Part shown: in pieces, positions 1 to 11,553 of the stretch
Layout of the letters: the number at the start of each line of letters is the position of its first letter
Numbering within the stretch: the first letter of the stretch is position 1
Assembly: GCF_033568475.1 (NCBI RefSeq)
Contig: NC_133120.1
Coordinates: 84,152,151 to 84,216,150, forward strand
From: Henckelia pumila
Lineage: Eukaryota; Streptophyta; Magnoliopsida; Lamiales; Gesneriaceae
Reading direction: 5' to 3'
DNA: 64,000 nucleotides
Translations under genes and position numbers: made by a program
The notes under the pieces: model-generated
Seen by the model: the letters and a program-made list of their open reading frames with translations, nothing else
Told to the model about the DNA's origin: nothing
Database searches by the model: none

Positions 1-363
1 ACACCAAGTGGGTTTAGGAATTCCCCATGAGACATAATCTTGGGAGACTGATCCCCTCCCAAGAACTCCAATGTTAAAGCGATAGTATTTTATCCATCAA
101 GCAAGTATGCAATAGCAACTTCAAAATACAAAGAGATATGATAACCGACAAAATTGAATATATATAAAAAAGGAAAATAATTGTTCCTCCACCAACTGCT
201 TACGTACTCAAAAAGAGTAAACAAAATCTAAGACTTCAAAGTCTTTATTACAAATAAAAAATATTGCCCAAAAGTGGCAAGAAATAATAAAGCTAAACTG
301 CTCCACGGCTCCAAAGAGTAGTTTCCATGTAGCTTCGACACGCACCCCTCGTTGTTATTCAAG

Positions 364-2453
364 CTAGAAGTTCGAACGCAAAGCTTCGATCATCTCCTCG
401 TCACCCAGACCTCCCAATAAATTTCCTAAGGCTGGATCTGAGTCATCTTCAACTCTTTCAGACGCAGTCCTAGGCTCCGAAATTTTAGGGTAAATCTTCA
501 TAATAATTTCCTCCGGAACTAATTGTGTTTTCCGCAGTTCTTTGCGATAATCCACTACAACTTTATCATGAATAACAATCGCCCGCTGAATCACTTCATC
601 TCTAAAAGCTGTGGATGCTCGATAGCCTTCAATCGCTTTTTCTCCGGTACTTCGCAAAAGACTCTTGTCTACTGTCGAGTTGAAAAATTTCTCTCCGGTC
701 TCCGATTCATGGGAATATTTCTCCTTAAGTTGCTCCATCTCCTTGCACAATGCATCGTACTTTTTGGATTTTTCTTCAAGCTCCTTTTGCGACTTGAGAA
801 AATCATCTTGAGCCTTAGTGTTTTCCTCGCCAAGTCTTTGGCACTCACCCCTTAAGGACGTCAGATCGTCATCAAATTTTTTCCCAGAATTTCGAGACCT
901 CTCTTCTCGAAATTGAAAAGTGTGAGCAAGCGATAAAATCTGTAAACACCCATAGACAAAGAGTATTATTTACTACATAAAAATTATAACAAGTAACAAA
1001 CATATAATAATATACCTGGAAGGCAGACGAGGCAAGAGACCGAGTTAATACTTCGGTAAGCTGAGGCAGTAGATGCAACCTGTCATGATCTCCAATGAGA
1101 TTAGCTCCGGTTCTCCAACCAATCTCTGGATCCTTCAAATCCCAAAAAGAGCCAGCATTATTCCTATGATTCACACCCTCCAAGAACAAGTGGAGACCCT
1201 CACGAGTGTCGGGAGGAACTGTTCGTTCATCATCACATCTTCTTTTTGGATGTATTCTACCATTATCATTCTCCCTAATATGGGTATCACGGCCAGCATC
1301 ATTTTTTCTACCACCATTCCTTCGGTCCCGAGTGTCAGTATTTCTAGATGGAGGACCAGAACGATTGACACGGTCGGATGGCCCGGGAGAATTCCTCCTC
1401 CTTGAAATCCCTTGGGAATGATGATTACCTCGATCCATTGGTGACTCTTTTCTCGACATCTTTGACGAAGTCTTCTCGTTTTTCTCTATGCAAGCGCGAA
1501 CCTCCGCCAAACTTATTTTGTCACCTACAAACAAACACAAAGAGAAAAGAGAGAATGATCAATAAATAAATTTAATAAATTTTAAATTAGCACAAGTAGA
1601 AGAATTCCAAGAAGACGCAAAATACAATTATCAAAATTCAACTTGGACAAAGCATTACCAATAGGAACCAAACTCCTAGGATCGACTAGTTCGTCAAAAA
1701 GACCTAAGGATCGACAGTCAAGCTGCAAAGTGCGATGAGTTTTACCAAGTATGATTTTTCTAGGACCCGGACTCTAACTCGTGGGAACCCCCCCCCCCCC
1801 CCCCACTATAATCCCAAACGTAAAAAAAACTCCGATCTCCACGCACTCTTTGGAGACGAAAAACGGGATAAAAATTTATAGTCCACACGAGGTTGAAAAT
1901 AAATATAAGAGTTGGGCATAGAACGACGCACCACGAAGAGTGAGAAAAATAGCTCCGCAGTCGGAATCAATTGAATTTCGCTCATTCTACGGAGAAAACA
2001 TGAAAATACAAGGATAGCCCCTGGGGTCAACTGACTAAAACTCACACCAAGCCTACAAACAATTTATATCAAAATGGCATTAGGAGGAAGCGAAAACCCA
2101 TAATTAAAATACTCCAAGTAAACGGCGAAATATCCCGCAGGAGGGCACTGACAAGAATCTTCTTTTTTCGGAATTTTCATAATATGTTTTGTCAATATGT
2201 CAAGTTTCTCGTATGAGGTTGAAATTTTTGAATTTCCCAATACACACTCCTCAACCCCCTCCGATAAATCTCCGGATCTACTCCTTTCACAATAGTCAAG
2301 TTTACTAACAATTTTTAAGGGGGTCGGACTCTTCGGATCACGCGGAAAGGGGGTGTCTAAATCACTCAAAGGCGAAAGACAGTCATCAAAATAAATATTG
2401 TCACTAGACTCCGTGTGCAGAGATAGATCGTTACTCCGATTCGCCATCAACAA
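364..2453 (-). pseudogene. decayed antisense extra ORF of a gypsy-type element (Transposase_28-like, coiled-coil C-terminus)
   Basis: Several reverse-strand segments read as one multi-exon protein. The N-terminal part (2453-1806) has acidic/Ser-rich residues, then GYFAVYLEYFNYGFSLPPN and SFSQLTPGAILVFSCFLRR, a pattern I associate with the Pfam family 'putative gypsy type transposon' (Transposase_28). A TAA at about 2064 interrupts it in frame. A middle exon follows after an acceptor near 1521 and is rich in Arg/Ser/Asp. An intron at about 1015-940 has clean GT/AG ends and joins in phase to an exon reading ILSLAHTFQFREERSRNSGK. The C-terminus (about 900-364) is a charged coiled coil ending GDEEMIEALRSNF. 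A 17-nt C run at 1788-1804 sits in the N-terminal/middle junction. Because it is antisense to the LTR at 3878-4312, I read it as an extra antisense ORF of a Tat-like element. It could instead be an independent transposon gene. Confidence 0.6.
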
Positions 2454-2459
2454 GGATAA

Positions 2460-3850
2460 TATCTTACCCCGAGATGGACACCCTGCAAATATATATATAT
2501 ATATATATTTTATAAAAAATATATATATATATATAATTCATACTCCTACAACTTTCACGCAAACAATTAATCAAGTCATAATATTTTAAATATTTGACTA
2601 AATATATAAAAAAAACACAGAGTTAAAATATATATATATTGTCACACATTCACATAACAATAAATAATACGTATATATTGGCAAAGAATAAGAATATATA
2701 TGTATATGCATAAGTGTGTATATTCATATATTTATCCATCTCTCACGGCCCAAAGACCCGTCGCCACCGCATCTTCACCCCTCCCTTGCCGCCCATCGCC
2801 GACATCCATGGTCGGTGCTCCAGTTCAATCCAGGAATGCAGCTGTCGGCAAACCATCTCCCTTCACCACCAGATGTCGTTGTGTCTCCTCCAGCCCTGCA
2901 ACAGCACGCCGCCTATCTCTTCCCGGGATTTACTCGTTGTAGCTTGAAATTCTGCAACGATCTCGTGCAGCCACCCCCTTCACGATCTGTTCGTGCTGCC
3001 GAATTCCCTCTTCTCCAAGCTCGGCTGTCGCGCGCCTTTTTCCTCTCCAAGCTCGCCTACCGCGGCTGGCTCTTTTCCAGATCCGCCACCAACTGCGTCT
3101 TCTCCACTCGTCGCCGCCTCTCCTTTGGATGTGCCCCAAACCGTCGTGCACCTTCTGACGCCGCTAGTCAGACTCCTAACCGCTATCGCCGTACTTTTTG
3201 GGTTTACACAAAAAGGCCCTTGGAGACGGTGGAGAATTGGATAGATATGAATTTACACACAATACATACACAATATATTCACACTTTCACGTTGCAATAT
3301 AGAGAGGAGGCGAGAAACCAGATTCTCAAACAAACATACATCTCAATATTATAATCGGAGATAGGAGATGGTTGATACCTTCCATATGCCTCCCCTAAAT
3401 TAAATCTTCTGGAACGATGGTTGGCCCGCAACCTAGCTAAAGCAAACACTGCACCAAAAATTTAACAATTAAATTGAGTTAGTAAGTTGAGATGAAAACT
3501 ATACTGCGGTGCTGAATTTATAATAGTCGTAGCTGATAGAGTTCTACTGAGATTCTACAATTAATATTCTAGTAGGATTTTAATTCTATCCAATTACATG
3601 GTGATTATTATTAGTCTACCAGGATTTTAATTCCACTGTATCACAGCCCTACTACGTTTTCTCCATTATGATTTCTTCATATCTGACCGGGCATGTCGAT
3701 CCCCGTAATTTGATCCCCGCGACCTGACCAGGCAGGTCGATCTCCGTAATTTTCGCAGTGGCAAATAATATTCGTTCTCGGCAACTAATTTTTGGCAATA
3801 CTCCGATAAAAATTCTACTCTCGGACCTCTCCACACACGCGGCATGCCCG
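2460..3850. other. region between antisense ORF and 3' LTR; no recognised gene
   Basis: It starts with (TA)n runs (about 2491-2536 and 2625-2700). A GC-richer island at about 2740-3230 is open in several frames on both strands, with Pro/Arg/Ala-rich translations that I do not recognise. An AT-rich stretch follows up to the polypurine tract. It may hold the promoter of the antisense ORF, but nothing here proves that. Confidence 0.4.
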
Positions 3851-3875
3851 AGAGTTGGGGGGGGGGGGGGGGGCC
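3851..3875 (+). other. polypurine tract of gypsy element
   Basis: A purine run, AGAGTTGGGG, continues into 17 consecutive G residues (3857-3873). It lies immediately before the LTR start at 3878, where a plus-strand priming site of a forward-strand LTR retrotransposon should be. Confidence 0.6.
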
Positions 3876-3877
3876 TA

Positions 3878-4312
3878 TGATAGGTTACACCTAAAAATTC
3901 AACTGGGCCTGAGCCCAATCATGAAGGTCCACTTCAAATATTTTTGAGGCCCAAGATTATTTAAATATTATATATATTTAATTCAAGCAGACCCTGAATT
4001 CTACAAAAGCCTATACGAGGCTCAAGCCCGTGAAACTCTCCGAATATCTATAAATAGCTCAAGTCACCTCATTATTAAGGTACACACTTTCTTAAGCACT
4101 ATATCACTCTACTCTCGATTATTATTCCTTGAGTAATCGTTGACTTGAGCGTCGGAGTGCCTTTGCCGGAAATCCTCCCGGCTCCTCTGACTTTATTTTG
4201 TGACGTAGGAACAACCCACTGAAGATCTTCTAAGGGAACGTACAAGGACTTATTGATACTCTGGACTTTGCGGAAGCAACGTGTCGAGTACAAGTGATTT
4301 TTGACTACATCA
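3878..4312 (+). repeat. 3' LTR of a Ty3/gypsy (Tat-like) element
   Basis: The LTR is 435 bp. It starts TGATAGG and ends CTACATCA, so the ends are TGAT...ATCA. A TATA box (TATAAATA, about 4048) is followed some 80 bp later by the segment GACTTGAGCGTCGGAGTGCC, which I recognise from the R-U5 of plant gypsy LTRs. A polypurine tract lies directly upstream, so this is the 3' LTR of a forward-strand element. Its 5' LTR would be left of the window. The five bases after it (GGTGG) are the expected target duplication but cannot be matched here. Confidence 0.7.
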
Positions 4313-4317
4313 GGTGG

Positions 4318-4836
4318 AAAGCAATTTAATTTAGTTTTTTATGTTTTAGATGATGCGTTTGAATCTATGCATATATAGTACTTATGCAAAGTAAATTTAG
4401 AAAAATTAAATTTATGTGATGTAGACTTCGAAAGTTAATCTAATTATATGCGTCGACAAAATGATTTTTTGCCTGAACTTTATTTAATTAGCTTTGAATG
4501 TAATTAATTACACTAAATGATCCACGTAACCATATTAATTTGATTTATATATACTTTTCTAAATAAAATTTGATTATAAAAATTTTCCAACGCATTAGAT
4601 ATTTATGGTAAAATACTTGTTAATTACTGATATTTTTAATAAAAATATTAGTTTAGGATAATTTAGGAAGAAATTGTTAATGCTTGACTAGTGTACCTTG
4701 TACGCGATGCGTGCATATACATAAATTGTTTTATGTTAATTGATTTTTATTTTATTTTTAGAACTCATGAATTAAATATTCAAAAGTTAAACGTGATAAC
4801 TATCTAATTAATCTAATTTTTTTTAAAAAAAATATA
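4318..4836. other. AT-rich intergenic, nothing recognised
   Basis: Low-complexity AT-rich DNA lies between the gypsy LTR and the Cassandra LTR. No open frame or repeat could be assigned. Confidence 0.5.
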
Positions 4837-5175
4837 TGTGATGCTCGGGGCTGAGGAGGCTGAGCTTCTCCTGGTAAGTTTCTAGGCAGGGGAAGACATG
4901 AATGAACCGATCTCTTGCCGGAATGAGAGGGATCTGAGACTGTGTAGGTATGAGACTACATAGTTGATTAAACTTAAAAGATTTCATATGTACTACTCAT
5001 ATCAAGAAGGTGCGTCTTCTTTTCGAGAGCTCATCACATAAGAACTTCAGAGTTAAGCGTGCTTGACTTGTGACAATTTTAGGATGGGTGATCTTCTGCG
5101 AAGTTTCCTTAGGTGCGTGTGAGTGAGGACATAAGCACGCTGAAAAGACTCGTCTTGATAGAGTGGGTCGTAACA
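4837..5175 (+). mobile_element. Cassandra TRIM solo LTR carrying 5S-rRNA-like sequence
   Basis: The segment begins TGTGATGCTCGGGG and ends GGGTCGTAACA, 339 bp in all. Its centre (about 5005-5122) matches plant 5S rRNA over AAGAACTTCAGAGTTAAGCG, TGCTTGACTT and AGGATGGGTGATCTTCTGCG. This combination is the hallmark of Cassandra, a terminal-repeat retrotransposon in miniature whose LTR carries the 5S Pol III promoter. Only one LTR copy is visible, so this is a solo LTR. Flanks ATATA and AGATA could be a diverged 5 bp target duplication. It has no coding capacity. Confidence 0.8.
5005..5122 (+). promoter_or_regulatory. 5S-rRNA-like internal Pol III promoter (A/IE/C-box region) in Cassandra LTR
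   Basis: GAGTTAAGCGTGCTTG corresponds to the 5S A-box region. AGGATGGGTGATCTTCTGCG corresponds to the intermediate element/C-box region. There are several substitutions relative to 5S (for example AACTTCAGAG for AACTCCGCAG), so it is 5S-derived rather than a 5S gene. Confidence 0.65.
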
Positions 5176-5438
5176 AGATATCTCTAATCTAAAATTTTAA
5201 AAATACGAGCAAAGATAGCGAATGCCATTTTGGTAAATAAAATTTTTCTAATGGCTAAAAAAGAAAAGACCGTATAAATAATAAAATGACTAATTTATCT
5301 AATAATTTTTGTTTTTTGAGAATTAAGTTAGGATAGAATCGTAATTTAATCTCAAGTTTTACCAATAATTTAAAGTTAGTTAATTAGAGGGTGTTTACTA
5401 TAATAATATAGTAAGATATATAGATTTTGTGTAAGATA
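5176..5438. other. AT-rich spacer between Cassandra LTR and Helitron
   Basis: AT-rich DNA with short homopolymer runs. No coding frame or recognised repeat. Confidence 0.4.
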
Positions 5439-5707
5439 TCTATACCTATATATTAAGTAAAAGACCTTATGGTCTCTTGGTCTGGTATGCCATAAATTAA
5501 AAATTAAAAAAAAACTGTTCCCTACACTATTTGAATTTTTTTCCCACCATTATGATTTAACTTTTTTAATTTAACTATTTCTTTTCTTTCATCTCAATTT
5601 TTTATTTAATATATATTACAATCATTTTAATTGAAAATTTTAATTGAAATATAATTTTATTATAAAAATAAATTATTTAACACGCATTGCGTGCAACAAG
5701 TCGTTAG
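5439..5707 (+). mobile_element. short non-autonomous Helitron
   Basis: The 5' end TCTATACCTATATATTAAG follows an A. The 3' end has a short GC palindrome, CACGCATTGCGTG (5681-5693), about 13 nt before GTTAG followed by T. TC at the 5' end, a subterminal hairpin, a CTRR-like 3' end and insertion between A and T are Helitron features. The terminal C appears mutated to G. At 269 bp it has no coding capacity. Confidence 0.6.
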
Positions 5708-5832
5708 TATATTTGATATGTGATCTTGTAGTGAAATGCAAAGAAGTCGACGGTGTCTATGAGTCTATCGTTGAGTGATTTCATGTTACATTAGGAATGA
5801 CAATTCCGAAGTATGTGTTAAAATACTAATAA

Positions 5833-6648
5833 GTGCATGTTTGATACAAAATGAGTTGGTATTGTAATGCGTATTTCTATCTCATTTTCTATACTCACGC
5901 TTGGTTTGACATTGAAATGAGAATGTTCATTCTCATTGGAATGACTATTCTCATGAACATGAGAATAATCATTCCATCCATTTTTGGATGAAATGGTTAT
6001 TCTCACCTCCCATTTTCTTGTTTATATGCAATCTTTTTCATATTTAAATTATTTAAACTAATATTTACTTATATAATTATATCAATATATTATAATATAT
6101 ATAAAAATAATTATGTTATTATTTTATTATAATAATAATAATAATATTTTTGTGATAATATTATTTATTAGTATTATGATTTATTTATTATTATTATTTA
6201 TGGAAGTTTAATAAAAAAATTTTATTTATTTATTACAAAAATATTATTATTATTTAATATTATTTTGAAAATAATAATTAATAATTATTTATCTATTATA
6301 AAAATTAAAAAATAATATTATAATTGGATCTTATTATTATAATAAATTAATAATAATTATTATAAAATAAAAATTTAAATTAGTTAAACTATATAATGAT
6401 AATATTTTATAATAATTGATACATCTTCAATATTAATAATAATAATAAAAAGCTTATGGATTATTATTATTATTTTGATATATGTAGTTAAAATATGATT
6501 TTTTTATTAAAAAAATATTTCATTCAATTTTTTTTTATTTTAATATTATCAATCGTTGAAATGGATTAAAACAAACCATTTCATTCTCAATCTCATTTCA
6601 TTCCAAAATTTACCTTATTCATTTCCTACGTACCAATCATGCATGCCC
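5833..6648. mobile_element. PIF/Harbinger-like non-autonomous DNA element (816 bp)
   Basis: Terminal inverted repeats GTGCATGTTTGATAC (left) and, read from the right end inward, GGGCATGCATGATTGGTAC are flanked by TAA on both sides (5830-5832, 6649-6651). A 3 bp TWA target duplication with GGGCATGTTTGGT-like ends fits Harbinger/Tourist elements. Inside the ends are further inverted AATGAGAATG/CATTCTCATT motifs and a core of TAATA-type low-complexity DNA. A short reverse ORF (5818-6006) is only the repeat arms being read. Confidence 0.6.
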
Positions 6649-6651
6649 TAA

Positions 6652-8232
6652 TAAGTTTACTATTTTTTGAATTGATATGTTAGCACGCACGAAAATCTTG
6701 TACAAAAATATACAAAAAAATTTTCCTCCAATATAATATAAACGGGTTTTTTTAAAAAATAATTTATTTTTTTAAAAAATCAAAATTAATTTGAATTGGA
6801 CAAAATTACAAAAATATAACAAACGATGTCCACAACGGCGGACGTTGAACTTGCTACAGTGGCACGCCTTCTTCCCTTATTTTTTTTTTATTTTTTAAAC
6901 GTATTTATGATAATTTAATTTCCTCATAAATTTGTAAATAGGTGATAAAATGATAAATCAAACTTAAATGTATTGGAGGACTCAATCTATTTAATACTCG
7001 ACTAAATTTAAGAAAAAAATATTTTATATGCACCAATTGTTTTTTTAAACATGGATTAAATTATTTTTTATTATAAATAAAACCTCAAATTATTATAATT
7101 AAAAATTATTTTAAAATTGTAGATTGATTATTTGATCTCATGTTTATTTCAATTTTTAAATAAACTATGTATTAATCATAGTTTATTTAAAAAGGTAAGT
7201 ACAATGTATCCTTTTTTTAATGCGTCGATGATTGTGCTCTAATGTTGTCTTATCTCGTATGGGACTTGGGAGTGAGTTGTCTCCATAAAAGTAGTAAATT
7301 GATTCCTTTTATGAAAAGCATTGAGGAACTTTGATGTTCCAAGTTGTCACCCTATGACCATTGTGCTGATTTTGAATCAACATGATGGCCGGGATTTACT
7401 AAATAGGTGTCACAAATGCTGAGCTTTATCAGAATTATTCATAGTTTTTTTTTAAAAAAAAATTCTAATCATTGTTATTTTAATTTTGAGTATGTTTCAT
7501 TTAGACGGCTTTTTTTTCCGGTGAGTTTCGTTGATTCGATTGTATATAAAGTAAAAATAATAATTTCAATATACAAATTAAAAAATTTCATTAGTCGTGT
7601 CGAATAAGATATCTATATCATAAAATTAAAATGTAATATAAATTTTACATGAGTTTTTTTAAATTTTATGATATAATTAAAGTAAATTAATATCAATGAT
7701 TAATTGAATCATTATTTTACTCCACATTCTGATTTGAAACACTTGCGAATAAACTAACCTAACAATGAGACAGGGTCCGGAGTGGGCCAAAAGTTTGGGG
7801 TTTAAGGAGCGATAAAATGTATGCAAAAAGATTGAATGTTTTTATTTGAGGAGGAGAATTATGATCCCATGACCGTCCCATCTCTAAATTTCAATGACAC
7901 CCAAAAGATGGTCAATTTCACGAGTTTATTTAGTTCACAATCAGAGACATAAACAAGATCTAATTTCAATTTAAAAGAAACACTATCAGTAATGTTTCTT
8001 ATAATTTAACACATTAATTCACCTCCGTGCCTCCATTAATGTTTAACTATTTGAGATGACAAAGAAACAAAAGGCCTTTGTTTTTAAAAATAATTGTACT
8101 TAAAAGATAAGCCGACTTGATTTATATACAAAATGATAGATATATTTGTAATATATAAAGTAATATTTTTTAATAAGCCCGGGTCGAATAGGAGATTTGT
8201 TTCATAAAAATATTATGTGAGAGATATTTTTT
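6652..8232. other. intergenic, nothing coding recognised
   Basis: AT-rich DNA with poly-T/poly-A runs. One somewhat GC-richer patch at about 7245-7410 has no recognisable protein or RNA. Confidence 0.4.
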
Positions 8233-8619
8233 GGAAAAATTATTTTTTGGTCATGTATGTTTGTTACTTTGCGATTTTGGTACTCTATATTTTTAAATTT
8301 CAGTTTTAGTTCGGTATCTTTATTTTTTTATGCGAAGGAAAAAAACATTGTTTAATTTGAATCTTCATGCTTCTCGGTAGTTTGAGTTACGTGCCACATT
8401 TTTTGACAATTTTAGTCCTTTTTTCGATGTGGCGCTGATGTGAAATCAATGCAGTACTGATGTGCAGCTGACGTGTACAGTGCCACATCAGCATTTTCAA
8501 AGAAAAAAGACCGAAATTACAAAAAATCGAAACATGCAGGACTAAAACTGAAATATGAAAACATAGATGACCAAAATCGCAAAGTTACAAAGATACATGA
8601 TCAAAATTGCAGTTTTCTC
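8233..8619. mobile_element. Mutator-type MITE with long terminal inverted repeats (IR-1)
   Basis: The first about 45 bases (GGAAAAATTATTTTTTGGTC...) pair with the last about 45 (...GATCAAAATTGCAGTTTTCTC), and the similarity continues inward. Flanking ATATTTTTT (8224-8232) and ATATTTTTA (8620-8628) resemble a 9 bp target duplication, as Mutator-like elements make. The centre contains GTGCCACATCAGC-type sequence. No transposase is encoded. Confidence 0.55.
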
Positions 8620-8638
8620 ATATTTTTATGGAGAGAAC

Positions 8639-9035
8639 TACATTTGGTCTTGTTATTTATATTTTTTTTTTACTTTTGGTCCTGTTAACAGTGAATTTGT
8701 ATTTTCAATCATGTAACTTGCATTTTTTTTCCATCTTTGTCATGTATACAGTGAAATTTCATCTTTAATCTAGTAACTTGTATATTATTTATATTTTTGT
8801 CCTTTAATTTGTAGTTATTTTAATTTTTTATTAGTCATAAAATGACCGAAAATAAAAGATATACAATTAAATGATCAAAATGAAAATATTACACAAGTTA
8901 GATGACTAAAATAAAATTTCATCGTACGTAACATGAGTCCATGACCAAAATGAAAAATGCATACAAATGACATGATTGAAAATATATAAAAAATGAAAAA
9001 ATGAAAATCAAATAAACTAAAAATGTTGTTTAATT
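8639..9035. repeat. second inverted-repeat element of the same style (IR-2)
   Basis: The left arm motifs TTTTCAATCATGTAACTTGC and TTTGTCATG reappear inverted near 8935-8985 (ACATGATTGAAAA, CATGACCAAAATG). The arms are more diverged than in IR-1 and the exact ends are unclear. Confidence 0.4.
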
Positions 9036-9893
9036 CCCCAACTTTATGATACTTAAATATACAAATTTTTTGAATGAGAATGGGCCCATATCATCTCTTA
9101 AAAAAAACCTTTTTTCCCTTTGTGGGTCTCAAAGCCGACTAACTTAGCAAATAATCAATCATTGTCCCGTACCAAATTGTAATTATTTATATTTTATAAT
9201 ATAATAATTTCTTCCCAGCTGCTGGATATACACGCAACAGTCCAGATGCATTTTGCAAAGCGTTTTTAACTCAGTTTTTTAACACGATTTAGCAGTACGT
9301 AAATACCTATACGGCTTATATATATTAATTCAAAAAATAATTGTATGTTTCCTAAAGCTTAGTTATTAAACGTATTTTATGACTTTGTTCCTGCATGCAC
9401 TTCGAATCAATTTTCCAGTAAACTCTAATAATTCATCGTACATAAATCTTGCTTATTGCATATTATTTCAAATCTAAATCTTTATCTTCATTTCTTAAGC
9501 CCAGAAACCACGATTAATCATAATTAAATTGCATTGTTTACATGATGCGACTATTTTTCGTCAAAACCGCACCAAAACACTTGCCATAGTATGGCCTACG
9601 TCATAATAATATGTAAATAACAACGCAATTAAAAAGTCGTCATTCGCTCTGTTTTTATTTATTTAATTTTTTTTCGTCATTCACTCTGTTGACTGTTAAC
9701 TACTATTCAAAATTATTACTATAACTATGCTAAGAAAAAAATTTATTCCTCTAATAAATAAAAGCCGTCTTCTTCCTAAATATTATATTATAATATTCAA
9801 ATATATTAGTCTTCTATTTGTTAGAGTATTTGTTTATTTCACTAAACATATTTGGTTTGAAATTTCTCTACCTGTTAGACTGTTAGCGTCTAC
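9036..9893. other. AT-rich intergenic, nothing recognised
   Basis: No coding frame, RNA gene or clear repeat was seen between IR-2 and the hAT-like element. Confidence 0.4.
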
Positions 9894-10446
9894 TAGAACG
9901 GTCAGATGAGCTAACCCATGGCGGGGCAGGCCGGCCCACCAAAAACCACCTTTTGGCGGGTTAAGGGCAGGCCGACCCACCATCCCAGCGGGCTGAAAAT
10001 CCTCAACCCAACCCAACCCAAGGTGGGTTGTGGGTTAGGCGGGCCGGCCCACGAATTGAATCATTACAAATAAAAATAAATAAAAATTATTATAATTAAT
10101 TATAAATATAATTTCATAAATAAATATTAATATAAACATATTAATAAAAATTTTAAATATTGATTTCGTATGTGTAAATTTTATATAAAATAATTAATAC
10201 AAAAAAAATTCACAACTTTTATTATAAAATACATATATCACAATATAAATAAAAATAAAATATTAATTTTTCAGGCCCGCGGGCCAACCCAGGCTCGTGG
10301 CGAGCCACCGCGCGGGTCGCGGGCCTAGGCGGGTTGGCCCATTTAGGCCCACCTTTTGTTGGGTTGAAAAAATTTCAACCCAATCCACTTAAATTATGTG
10401 GTGGGTCGGGCCGACCCGACTGGCCTAACCAAAATTGACGACTCTA
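9894..10446. mobile_element. hAT-like non-autonomous element with GC-rich subterminal palindromes
   Basis: The ends TAGAACGGTCAGATGAGCTAA and, inverted, TAGAGTCGTCAATTTTGG are flanked by CGTCTAC (9887-9893) and CGTCTTAC (10447-10454), a near 8 bp target duplication. Both subterminal zones (9915-10055 and 10275-10430) are packed with GGCGGGCCGGCCCAC-like words in direct and inverted order, while the centre is AT-rich. TAG.GNTGTCAA-type ends and subterminal repeats fit hAT transposons. No transposase is present. Confidence 0.6.
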
Positions 10447-10454
10447 CGTCTTAC

Positions 10455-11534
10455 TATGCCCAAATTATAAACTTAATTGGTTTCGAATATTGAATATTGT
10501 TTCCTCCAGCTTTATTTTTGTCAGAGACGAAGCCAAAAAAAGGGGCCAGTGCCAGTCCATGTGACCGCCCTCCTTCAAATCCTTCGAACTTATCTAGTTA
10601 TTTTTTGTTTCATTAATAAATATTAATGTTTTAAAATAATTTTAGCACCCCATCCCCTTTTAATTTAGTTAAACCCTTCACAATTCCACTAATTATTAAA
10701 TAAAGATATTTTAATTTAATAATTATAATTTTTTTTAGAAAAACTACTAATTCATATGATCTAAAGACACAATTATTCGATATTTTTTTTTACTATTAGT
10801 TTTTATTTTAATAGTTTTGGAGAAATAACAATAATGAAATTTCGCTCCCTGTAATGTAATTTTCCCATTTTTTTGTACAATGTGAACTATATTTTTATAT
10901 TTGAAAGAGACTTCATTGTTATTGTTTCAAATGATCCATTGATCATTCAAAAAAATAAATAAAAAAAAGCAATCCGACCGCAACAGTCCACCACTCAAAT
11001 CGGTAAAACTAATTTTACATGTAAACTCGTGATTTTTTGTAAAAAAAAAATAAAAAATCTAGCCGATCGCATAAAACAAGTACTTGCATGGTTCGAATTT
11101 TTTAAAAAATAAAATAAAAAAACCGCAAAGACGCACTGTGACCATATTTAAATAATCGTGTCTAATTCGGATCAGGGTTCGTATTTTTTTAAAAAAAATT
11201 TGTTTGAATTATTAAATTAAAATAATTAGTATTTGAGAATTAGTGACTGTGGGAGGTTTCGACTAAAATAAAATAAAGTTAACAGAGGGTTAAAATTATT
11301 TTAAGAAATAAATAATTCTTAATATTAATTATAAGGGGAAGATGCGGGAGGTTGAGATTTGACAAGGCCGAGGGGCAAAATTTATACCATGTTTCACCAT
11401 GTTGGCATGAATTGACTGCGAAACCGAGTTGAATTGCCAATTACATCTTTAACAAATTCATTTTTAGGATACAACCATCATGACTTCCAAGATAAAATTC
11501 AAAGGAAGCAAAAACTTTAGAAATAAGTCAAATA
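10455..11534. other. AT-rich intergenic, nothing recognised
   Basis: It contains many A/T homopolymers and no supportable gene or repeat boundary. Confidence 0.4.
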
Positions 11535-11553
11535 ACGTAATAATATTTTGAAA

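Noticed and set aside
2716-3354. 212-residue forward ORF in the GC-rich island
   Set aside because: Composition-driven: frames on both strands are open, there are no recognisable motifs, and it starts in a (TA)n run.
5005-5122. a functional 5S rRNA gene
   Set aside because: Several substitutions in conserved 5S positions and its setting inside TG..CA LTR ends indicate Cassandra, not an rDNA unit.
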